From contig JAFXMK010000004.1 of assembly GCA_017530365.1 (NCBI GenBank), positions 1 through 64,000 on the forward strand: 64,000 nucleotides of DNA, given 5' to 3'. How positions within the stretch are numbered: the first letter of the stretch is position 1; every line of letters begins with the position of its first letter. The notes beneath the pieces are model-generated. The model saw nothing but the letters and a program-made list of their open reading frames with translations, did no database searches and was not told the DNA's origin. This document shows positions 51,714-58,861 of the stretch, piece by piece. A program made the position numbers and the translations under genes. Source of the stretch: Bacteroidales bacterium (lineage in GTDB: Bacteria; Bacteroidota; Bacteroidia; Bacteroidales; F082).

Positions 51714-52681
51714 AAAGCGTTCTCTATCGCCATTCCAAACAGTTGTTCCAATGTCAGGCCGAAACAACGTGCCTGTGATGGGATGATGCTTGCATCCGAC
51801 ATGCCTGGGACAATGTTCGCCTCAATGAAGAACGCACCTTCTTTGCTGACAATGTAGTCCATACGGACAAAGCCTTTGCATTCCAGTTTCTCATACAGCA
51901 TAGCTGTCGTCGCTTTGATATCAATTTCGATGTCTTCATCCACTTGTGCAGGTGTTATCTCGTCACACTTGCCAGCAGTATATTTAGCTTCATAGTCGAA
52001 AAATTCATTCTTGCTGCAAATTTCAGTCAAAGGGAAGACCATCATCTTACCTTTGAACTCCATGGCACCACAACCAAACTCACGTCCGTCAACGAACTTC
52101 TCACACATCACCTGACGGCCAGCAGCCCTCGCCGTATAAATGGCAGGAGCAAGCTCCTCGGCAGTCTTCACCTTGGTCACACCCACGCTGGAGCCGTTGC
52201 AAGTCGGCTTGACAAACAAGGGCAGACCCAATAGTTTAATGATATCATCTGCATCATATTTCTCACCCTCATTAATAAGAACTGAGGGTGCAACCTTGAC
52301 ACCGTAGGATGCCACCAAACGCTTGCAAAAATCCTTGTGGAATGTTAGGGCACAAGTGGTCAAAGGCGAAGAGGTGCAAGGGATACCCAATAGCTCCAAA
52401 TAGCCTGAAAGCGGACCATTTTCACCTGGTTCTCCATGTACTGCGTTGAAAACCACATCGAATTTCGTCCTGTGTCCGCCTACCGAGATGGAAAAATCGT
52501 TTTTGTCAACGTCCACCCTGGTACCGTCCTTCAAGAGCCCGTACCACCCTTTTTTCGAAACTACGATGATCTTGGAATTATACAGTTCAGGATTCAGATT
52601 GTTTTTCACCACCTGGGCACTCTTGATAGAGATCTCAAATTCACCGGAATCTCCACCACAAACTATCGCTACATTCTTCAT
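51704..52681 (-). CDS. ddl: D-alanine-D-alanine ligase
   Basis: 325 residues, ATP-grasp enzyme making the D-Ala-D-Ala dipeptide for peptidoglycan. Segments: VAIVCGGDSGEFEISIKSA, FNAVHGEPGENGPLSGYLE, FVKPTCNGSSVGVTKV, EKFVDGREFGCG and FIEANIVPGMSDASIIPSQ. Divergent from the PASTA gene with 40 bases between, and convergent with frr. No exact -7 element was found for it; TAATTTAG is one mismatch away. Confidence 0.96.
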   Translation of the reverse strand: MKNVAIVCGGDSGEFEISIKSAQVVKNNLNPELYNSKIIVVSKKGWYGLLKDGTRVDVDKNDFSISVGGHRTKFDVVFNAVHGEPGENGPLSGYLELLGIPCTSSPLTTCALTFHKDFCKRLVASYGVKVAPSVLINEGEKYDADDIIKLLGLPLFVKPTCNGSSVGVTKVKTAEELAPAIYTARAAGRQVMCEKFVDGREFGCGAMEFKGKMMVFPLTEICSKNEFFDYEAKYTAGKCDEITPAQVDEDIEIDIKATTAMLYEKLECKGFVRMDYIVSKEGAFFIEANIVPGMSDASIIPSQARCFGLTLEQLFGMAIENALNS

Positions 52682-52696
52682 GTTTGAAATTTTTAT

Positions 52697-52704
52697 TAAA
52701 TTTG
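52697..52704 (+). promoter_or_regulatory. -7 element TAAATTTG for the PASTA-rluD operon
   Basis: TAAATTTGC, 17 bases before the PASTA gene ATG at 52722. Confidence 0.65.
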
Positions 52705-52721
52705 CCGCTAAATTACTAAAT

Positions 52722-53627
52722 ATGGGAAAACTATCGTTTCTAAAACAAAAGAAATTCTATATCCACCTGCTGTTGATTATCCTCCTGAGTTTCATACTCT
52801 TATGGCTAACCATCAAGTTACTGAACCTTTATACGAGGCATGATAAAGTCTATGAAATGCCTGATTTCACCGGCATGACCACCGAAGAAGTTGAAAAAAC
52901 TTACGGCAGAGACTACCATTTTATCCTTATCGACAGCATTTATTCAAAGACGCAGACCCCAGGAAGCATCGTTCAGCAAGACCCACTGCCAAACTCCAAG
53001 GTCAAACGCGGACGAAATGTCTATTATATCATCGTTGCCAAAACGCCAGAGAGGACTACCATGCCCAACCTCAACAACCTTTCGCTACGTCAAGCTCTAG
53101 TACTACTTGAATCCAGCGGTCTTTTGGTGAAAGAGCTACAATACGTGAAACATTTTGCTCGCAACGCTATCCGCGAACAAAGGTATAACGGCACCGTCAT
53201 CAAACCGGGAACCGAACTCAACAAAGGCAGTAAAATAACACTCTACGTGGGCCTGGGCACTGACGAAAAGAACATGCAACTGCCATCCTTATATGGCCTT
53301 CCCGCCAGTGAAGTCCAACATGTGCTCAACATGGCAGGATTGAACCTGGGGGAAGAGATTTACGAAGACCGCGATAGCATCCAATACATGAAAGTGCACA
53401 AAATGGAGCCTCATTTCAGCAAGAAAAGTGTAAGGCCAGGCACCTTTGTCAACGTATGGTACCGCTCCAGCAGGTCTTTCAATTTCGACAAAGAAAAGAA
53501 CAATGCCGCGAAAGAAGACTCCATAGCGAACGCCTTGGAACAGCAAGCTGCACTAGATACCATCGAAATACCACAAGACTCCTTGAACCCTTCAGACATC
53601 GAAGATAATTATGAAGACGACTTTTAA
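52722..53627 (+). CDS. PASTA-domain membrane protein
   Basis: 301 residues. One membrane helix (about 15-37) precedes three PASTA repeats (about 45-110, 111-180 and 182-255); openings such as VYEMPDFTGMTTEEVEKT, TMPNLNNLSLRQALVLL and QLPSLYGLPASEVQHVL show the pattern. PASTA domains bind peptidoglycan fragments. There is no kinase domain. A longer frame from 52446 would run through ddl; the ATG at 52722 follows the promoter. It overlaps the next gene by 17 bases. The ddl-PASTA-rluD grouping suggests a cell-wall role. Confidence 0.88.
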   Translation: MGKLSFLKQKKFYIHLLLIILLSFILLWLTIKLLNLYTRHDKVYEMPDFTGMTTEEVEKTYGRDYHFILIDSIYSKTQTPGSIVQQDPLPNSKVKRGRNVYYIIVAKTPERTTMPNLNNLSLRQALVLLESSGLLVKELQYVKHFARNAIREQRYNGTVIKPGTELNKGSKITLYVGLGTDEKNMQLPSLYGLPASEVQHVLNMAGLNLGEEIYEDRDSIQYMKVHKMEPHFSKKSVRPGTFVNVWYRSSRSFNFDKEKNNAAKEDSIANALEQQAALDTIEIPQDSLNPSDIEDNYEDDF

Positions 53628-55482
53628 AACAATGGGACTGGCACTCTTGATGTGTTTAATCCCAAGCATCTTTTCTGCACAGGAAGTCCTTTTAGGATGC
53701 TATAATAACGACAGATCCTCCGTGACGACACGAGAGCAACGGGCATTGACTTTGCCTTTTTTTGACGACTTCTCCGGCACCAAAATCTATCCTGACAGCA
53801 TAAAATGGATGGATCAGGACGCTTTTGTCAACCCCGGCTTCCCCCTGAATCCTGTCACCCGCAATGCCGCCACTCTTGATGTTCTTGACGCTCGCGGAAA
53901 CGTCTATCCATACGCCATCAGCAATCCATTCATAGCAGAGCATCTCACCTCTATGCCCATCCGCCTTGACTCCATTTTTGAGCCCAATGCAAGAGCCCTC
54001 ACCCCAGCTGATTCACTCTATCTCAGCTTTTTCTACCAACCACAAGGAAACGGGAACCCACCCGAATCACAAGATTCACTTGTCTTGGAATTCGGATTAC
54101 CCAATGACATCGACACCAGCTGGTTCCATGTATGGAGTGCTCCGGGACAGACTTTAGCTCAATTCTTGGCAGAGAATGATAGCAACTATTTCAAACAAGT
54201 CATGATCCCCATTACCGAAGAGAAGTTTTTCACTTCCAATTTCCTATTCCGTTTCTACAACTACGCCAGTATCGTTAGCCAATCCCAACCTTCCAGCCGT
54301 GGCAACGAGGACAATTGGAACATCGACGTTGTCTATCTCAACTATGGAAGAAGTTTTCAAGATCTTTCCTATCCGAAAGTCTGCTTCACAGGAGCAACGC
54401 CTTCCTTCCTAAAGCGCTACCAGTCTATGCCCTACAAGCACTACCGTGCCAATCCGACAGCAAGCATCGCCGAAGAATACGAGTTACAGGTCTCCAATCT
54501 CGACAACCAAGCGCACACCATGAGACACCGCTATACCGTTGAACAAGTCAACGGGAATCAGTCCTATACCTATCCCAGCACCTACCCCATCATGCTGAAT
54601 GCACAAACATTCAACTATGCCAAGACGGCTTTTGTCTCACAGCTCTTCTCTTTGGACTATGACCGAGACTCCACCTCCTACATCATCCGTCATTACATCA
54701 GCGATTCCACCTGTAATCCTCCCATGGTTGACTCCATGATCTACCGACAAGGCTTTTATAACTATTTCGCATACGATGACGGCATTCCAGAGTTAGGCTA
54801 TGGTGTGGAATCATCGGCTGGCGGCGCATTTGCAGTCCAATTTGAGCTCTCTGAAATGGATACACTTCGTGGTGTGCAAATCCTCTTCAACCATACCTTA
54901 AGGGATGCCAACAACAAGTATTTTGACATCGTGGTGTGGAAAGACAACAACGGCAAACCAGGCGATGAAGTCTGTCGCTTATCAGGGAAAAGACCACAAT
55001 GGGAAGATCAAATCTATCGATTCGTCTATTACCCGTTTAAGCAGCGGATCCGCCTCAACGGGGTCTTTTACATAGGTATCGAGCAACAGAGTTCCGGCCT
55101 AATCAACGTTGGTTTTGACGCTTCCAACGACAACTCCCAGTACAACTATTTCAACGTTACAGGTGCATGGCAACCAAGCACTAAACCAGGTTCCATCATG
55201 ATCCGCCCCGTTGTCGGTGCCAATTATTATATCGGAGTTGACGACAACCAAATCAACGACCATGTTACCGTTTATCCCAACCCCACCTCCACTGCAATCC
55301 ATATTGACGGTGTGACCAACGGCATTTCCATCGTCATGTATGACATCACTGGACGAAAAGTCTTGGAAAGGTCATTCACCGATGCGCTCTCCATCGACGA
55401 TCTTCGCAACGGGCTCTATCTCATGAATATCACTACGACTGAAGGCAACATCATCAGCAAAAAAATCATGGTTAGCAAATGA
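53611..55482 (+). CDS. Secreted T9SS type A cargo protein between PASTA and rluD genes
   Basis: 623 residues. A signal peptide (about 1-23, ending IFSAQ) is followed by a large all-beta extracellular part of unrecognised family (LPFFDDFSGTKIYPD near the start is shared by many Bacteroidota surface proteins). A type A sorting domain closes it: VTVYPNPTSTAIHIDG, SIVMYDITGRKVLERS, NGLYLMNITTTEGN, KKIMVSK. Both ends overlap neighbours (17 bases with the PASTA gene, four with rluD), so it is fixed in the operon. Confidence 0.88.
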   Translation: MKTTFKTMGLALLMCLIPSIFSAQEVLLGCYNNDRSSVTTREQRALTLPFFDDFSGTKIYPDSIKWMDQDAFVNPGFPLNPVTRNAATLDVLDARGNVYPYAISNPFIAEHLTSMPIRLDSIFEPNARALTPADSLYLSFFYQPQGNGNPPESQDSLVLEFGLPNDIDTSWFHVWSAPGQTLAQFLAENDSNYFKQVMIPITEEKFFTSNFLFRFYNYASIVSQSQPSSRGNEDNWNIDVVYLNYGRSFQDLSYPKVCFTGATPSFLKRYQSMPYKHYRANPTASIAEEYELQVSNLDNQAHTMRHRYTVEQVNGNQSYTYPSTYPIMLNAQTFNYAKTAFVSQLFSLDYDRDSTSYIIRHYISDSTCNPPMVDSMIYRQGFYNYFAYDDGIPELGYGVESSAGGAFAVQFELSEMDTLRGVQILFNHTLRDANNKYFDIVVWKDNNGKPGDEVCRLSGKRPQWEDQIYRFVYYPFKQRIRLNGVFYIGIEQQSSGLINVGFDASNDNSQYNYFNVTGAWQPSTKPGSIMIRPVVGANYYIGVDDNQINDHVTVYPNPTSTAIHIDGVTNGISIVMYDITGRKVLERSFTDALSIDDLRNGLYLMNITTTEGNIISKKIMVSK

Positions 55483-56531
55483 GCGAAGACATTCTTGACG
55501 AATTATTGGAGAACGACAACACCGAGGAAGAAAACGGTGAACTGTACGAGCATATACGTATTGTGGTCGATAAAGGACAGGCCCAAGAGCGCATTGATAC
55601 TTTTCTGACCAACCACATTCAGAATATCTCACGCAACCGCGTACAGAATGCTGCCAAGGCTGGCAATATCCTTGTCAATGACAAGGCCGTGAAACAAAAC
55701 TACAAGGTGAAGCCCAGCGATGTCATCTCCATCGTATTCAGCTATCCGCCACGTGAGATCAACATCACTCCCCAGGAGATCCCGCTAAACATCGTGTATG
55801 AAGACGATGACATCATCGTGATCAACAAGCAAGCGGGATTGGTAGTACACCCTGGACACGGCAACTTCGAAGGCACGTTGCTTCATGGTTTGGCCTGGCA
55901 TTTCCAGCAAACCCACCAAAACGTGGAAAACAAGTTCGGGTATCTGGTGCATCGTATTGACAAGGACACCACTGGGCTGATGATCGTAGCCAAGAACGAG
56001 ACCGCCCAAGCCATCCTTGCACATCAGTTTTTCGAGCACACCATTCACCGTAGATACCATGCCTTGGTTTGGGGTGATTTCAATGAAGATGAAGGTATCA
56101 TTGAAGGCAACATTGGACGCAGCCCGAATGACCGGCGAAAAATGGCTGTCTATCCTAATGGCGACCACGGCAAAGAGGCCATCACCCATTGGCATGTCTT
56201 GGAACGGTTCGGTTATGTCACCTTGAACGAGTATCGTTTGGAAACTGGACGCACCCACCAGATCCGTGTCCACTCACAATATATCGGGCATCCTCTCTTC
56301 AATGATGCCACTTACGGCGGCGACCAGATTCTGAAAGGCACCACCTTCTCAAAATACAAACAGTTCATTGACAACTGTTTCAAACTACTGCCCCGTCACG
56401 CACTACACGCCAAAGAACTGGGTTTCGTACACCCCACAACAAAAAAAGAGATGCTGTTTACCTCAGCATTGCCAGAGGATATGACCGCTGTGCTGGAAAA
56501 ATGGCGGAGATATGTTAAAGTGGAGGGTTGA
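55479..56531 (+). CDS. rluD: RluA-family 23S rRNA pseudouridine synthase
   Basis: 350 residues. An acidic N-terminus, an S4 RNA-binding domain (about 30-85, ERIDTFLTNHIQNISRNRVQ) and the synthase domain with HRIDKDTTGLMIVAKN carrying the catalytic Asp, plus LETGRTHQIRVH. Which rRNA uridines it modifies (RluD-type sites are likely) is inferred. The last residues and the stop lie at the edge of a heptad array. Confidence 0.9.
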   Translation: MSEDILDELLENDNTEEENGELYEHIRIVVDKGQAQERIDTFLTNHIQNISRNRVQNAAKAGNILVNDKAVKQNYKVKPSDVISIVFSYPPREINITPQEIPLNIVYEDDDIIVINKQAGLVVHPGHGNFEGTLLHGLAWHFQQTHQNVENKFGYLVHRIDKDTTGLMIVAKNETAQAILAHQFFEHTIHRRYHALVWGDFNEDEGIIEGNIGRSPNDRRKMAVYPNGDHGKEAITHWHVLERFGYVTLNEYRLETGRTHQIRVHSQYIGHPLFNDATYGGDQILKGTTFSKYKQFIDNCFKLLPRHALHAKELGFVHPTTKKEMLFTSALPEDMTAVLEKWRRYVKVEG

Positions 56532-56561
56532 GAGGTTAAAGGTTAGAGGTTAGAGGTTAAG
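56527..56561. repeat. Heptad array, rluD/hldD convergent junction
   Basis: Units GTTGAGA, GGTTAAA, GGTTAGA twice, GGTTAAG in phase. It contains the rluD stop (56529-56531) and writes the hldD tail LTSNL and its stop (56543-56545). Confidence 0.8.
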
Positions 56562-57499
56562 AAATCAACATAGTCCTTGACGCCTTCCTCGAGGCTGGTG
56601 AAAGGTTCAGAGTAGCCTGCTCGACGTAATTTGGCCATGTTGGCTTCCGTAAAATATTGGTATTTGTCACGGATATTCAGCGGTGTGTCGATGAATTGAA
56701 TAGCAGTTTCCCTACCCATAGCTTTAAAAGTATTGTCGGCCAAATCATAAAACGATCGAGCCTTCCCAGTGCCCACATTGTACAATCCGCTTTGTGGCTG
56801 ATGACTCATCAACCATAAAATTACCCTGGCGACATCTTTCACATACACAAAGTCACGCAATTGCTGTCCATCCTGATAGTTGGGATTGTGGGAACGGAAC
56901 AATTTCACTTGCCCTGTCTCTTGTATTTGGCGGAAGGAATGCAGAATCACTGAAGCCATCTTCCTTTTGTGAAACTCGTTGGGTCCATAAACATTGAAAA
57001 ACTTCAAACCCGCCCAAAAAGGAGGCTGTTTCGCCTGACTCAAAATGTATTTGTCAATCTCATTCTTGGAGCGGCCGTAAGGATTCAGTGGCTTCAGGTC
57101 ATAGACGATGTCATGTCGGTCCTCATAGCCCAATTCACCCATACCATAGGTGGCGGCAGAGGAAGCATAGATCAATGGTATCTTATATTCAACACACAAG
57201 GTCCAAACACCGATTGTATAATCAACATTTAGTTTTTGAAATACATTGTAATCGAATTCCGTCGTATCGGTACGAGCACCAAGATGAATGACAAAGTCGA
57301 TGCGCTGGTGGTTTTCCTTGAAATAATCCATGAACGTATCACGGTTCACCATGCTATGAAAAAGCTTATCCTCGTAGTTTCGCTTTCTTTCCGGCTTGGA
57401 AAAGTCATCCACCAATACCAGATCGTGACGACCTGTTTCGTTGAGGGCCTGTATCACATTACTTGCGATGAACCCTGCTGCTCCAGTAACAACTATCAT
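56543..57499 (-). CDS. hldD: ADP-L-glycero-D-manno-heptose 6-epimerase
   Basis: 318 residues, SDR-type epimerase for the heptose of lipopolysaccharide. The NAD(P) loop is VTGAAGFIASNVIQAL, with GARTDTTEFD, YASSAATYG and the YGRSKNEID catalytic Tyr/Lys, then FNVYGPNEFHKRKMASV typical of HldD. C-terminal residues FLTSNL come from the repeat array. Last gene of a leftward unit with the MerR-type and M23 genes. Confidence 0.95.
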   Translation of the reverse strand: MIVVTGAAGFIASNVIQALNETGRHDLVLVDDFSKPERKRNYEDKLFHSMVNRDTFMDYFKENHQRIDFVIHLGARTDTTEFDYNVFQKLNVDYTIGVWTLCVEYKIPLIYASSAATYGMGELGYEDRHDIVYDLKPLNPYGRSKNEIDKYILSQAKQPPFWAGLKFFNVYGPNEFHKRKMASVILHSFRQIQETGQVKLFRSHNPNYQDGQQLRDFVYVKDVARVILWLMSHQPQSGLYNVGTGKARSFYDLADNTFKAMGRETAIQFIDTPLNIRDKYQYFTEANMAKLRRAGYSEPFTSLEEGVKDYVDFLTSNL

Positions 57500-57520
57500 C
57501 TCTTAACTCCAAACTTAACC
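57500..57520. repeat. Degenerate heptad array, merR-type/hldD junction
   Basis: CTCTTAA, CTCCAAA, CTTAACC: three units, more degenerate than the rest, again covering the upstream stop (57515-57517). Confidence 0.45.
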
Positions 57521-57862
57521 TTTGATTTTCTCACCCAAGGCCTTGTCGAGATCAACAAGGAATCTACGTGTCTTATCGAGGGTCTCCAACATGATCACGC
57601 GCTCTTCATACTCAGAGAATTTCTCTTTCAACGCCTGCTTTGCACCTGCCAAGGTGTAACCCTTCACTTTGGTAAGATGGTAGATGACATGGACATATCT
57701 GACGTCACGTTGGGTGAACAAACGGTTGCCTTTCTTGTTTTTTCGGGGTCGCAGCACGTCGAATTCATTTTCCCAATAACGAATCATGGAAGTGTTGACG
57801 CCAAACATCTTGGCCACTTCCCCAATGCTGTAGTAATACTTTTCCAACTTGTTCTCTTCCAT
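57515..57862 (-). CDS. MerR-family transcriptional regulator
   Basis: 115 residues. The winged-helix MerR domain is clear: YYSIGEVAKMFGVNTSMIRYWENEF, then LRPRKNKKGNRLFTQRDVRYVHVIYHL. A short coiled-coil dimerisation part follows, with no effector-binding domain. It lies between the M23 gene and hldD with short gaps, so it is transcribed with them. Targets unknown. Confidence 0.9.
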   Translation of the reverse strand: MEENKLEKYYYSIGEVAKMFGVNTSMIRYWENEFDVLRPRKNKKGNRLFTQRDVRYVHVIYHLTKVKGYTLAGAKQALKEKFSEYEERVIMLETLDKTRRFLVDLDKALGEKIKG

Positions 57863-57865
57863 AGT

Positions 57866-58801
57866 TTAATCCATAGTTAGTGAAGGCATTGCCGCTTGTT
57901 TCAAAATCGACTCATATTCCTCTGGGGAGAGGTCATTAAAGAAAAAATTGATTGGATCCACTGGTGTGTCATTTTTCAAGACTTCATAGTGCAAATGTGA
58001 TCCAGTGGACTTGCCTGTGCTACCGACGTAACCGATCAATTGTCCACGTTTCACCTTCTGTCCCTTCTGTGTGGCAAATCTTGAAAGATGAGCATATTGA
58101 GTCTTGTATCCGTAACCGTGATCAATGGTGATCAGATTACCATATCCCCAATAATTGCTTTCCACCTTTTCGACCACGCCGTCCCCTGTTGCAAATATCT
58201 CAGTTCCAAGAGGCGCTGCGAAATCCATACCACTGTGAAATTTTTGCACCTTGTAAATAGGATCAGAGCGATAGCCAAAATAAGATGAAATCTGACGTAT
58301 CTCACTCTCTTTCAGTGGGATGATAGCAGGGATACAGGTCAGCATCTGTGATTTGTTCTTAGCCAGCACAAACAACTCGTCATACGATTTTGATTGAAAA
58401 TAAAGCTGACTTGCAACCATATCCAGTTTAGTAGCCACTTTCAGAATCAATTCCGAATCCTTATATCCATACAGATTCTCGTAGCGATTAGCACCTGCAA
58501 ATCCAGACACCCTCACGGCGGAAGGAATCGGCTCGGCTTCGAAAATCATCCGATACACGTTGTTATCCCTTTGTTGCATATCCTGAACCAAGACTTCCAT
58601 ATCGTCCAACCTGTCTTCGAGGATTTGATATTGAAGTTTCATGAACTCAATCTCACGCGCTTGCATTTTTTCCTTGGGAGATCCAAAGAAAAAGAAAATC
58701 AAAAGCACGATCAAAAAGGCAAAGGCTACCGTGGTCAATAAAAACACGAAAACACGACCGGCTCTTCTATTATCTTTATTGCGCTTTACCATTTTCAACA
58801 T
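57866..58801 (-). CDS. M23 family metallopeptidase
   Basis: 311 residues. One membrane helix (about 18-40), a coiled coil (about 45-80), then a LytM/M23 domain with HSGMDFAAPLGTEIFATGDG, YAHLSRF and GSHLHYEVLKND, which supply the zinc ligands. Such proteins cleave peptidoglycan cross-links or act in cell-shape control. The -7 element is nine bases from the first ATG; the ATG at 58792 (MVKRNKDN) is an alternative start. Confidence 0.92.
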   Translation of the reverse strand: MLKMVKRNKDNRRAGRVFVFLLTTVAFAFLIVLLIFFFFGSPKEKMQAREIEFMKLQYQILEDRLDDMEVLVQDMQQRDNNVYRMIFEAEPIPSAVRVSGFAGANRYENLYGYKDSELILKVATKLDMVASQLYFQSKSYDELFVLAKNKSQMLTCIPAIIPLKESEIRQISSYFGYRSDPIYKVQKFHSGMDFAAPLGTEIFATGDGVVEKVESNYWGYGNLITIDHGYGYKTQYAHLSRFATQKGQKVKRGQLIGYVGSTGKSTGSHLHYEVLKNDTPVDPINFFFNDLSPEEYESILKQAAMPSLTMD

Positions 58802-58810
58802 TAAAACTTA

Positions 58811-58818
58811 CAAAATTA
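58811..58818 (-). promoter_or_regulatory. -7 element TAATTTTG for the M23-merR-hldD unit
   Basis: An exact TAnnTTTG nine bases before the first ATG; divergent from the alaS promoter 11 bases away. Confidence 0.6.
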
Positions 58819-58829
58819 CAAAAAAAGCC

Positions 58830-58837
58830 TAAATTTG
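58830..58837 (+). promoter_or_regulatory. -7 element TAAATTTG for alaS
   Basis: TAAATTTGC, 24 bases before the alaS ATG at 58862. Confidence 0.7.
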
Positions 58838-58861
58838 CATGTTTTTTTGAAAATTCATCCC

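Noticed and set aside
52446-52721. Longer N-terminus for the PASTA protein
   Set aside because: It runs antisense through ddl and upstream of the PASTA gene promoter.
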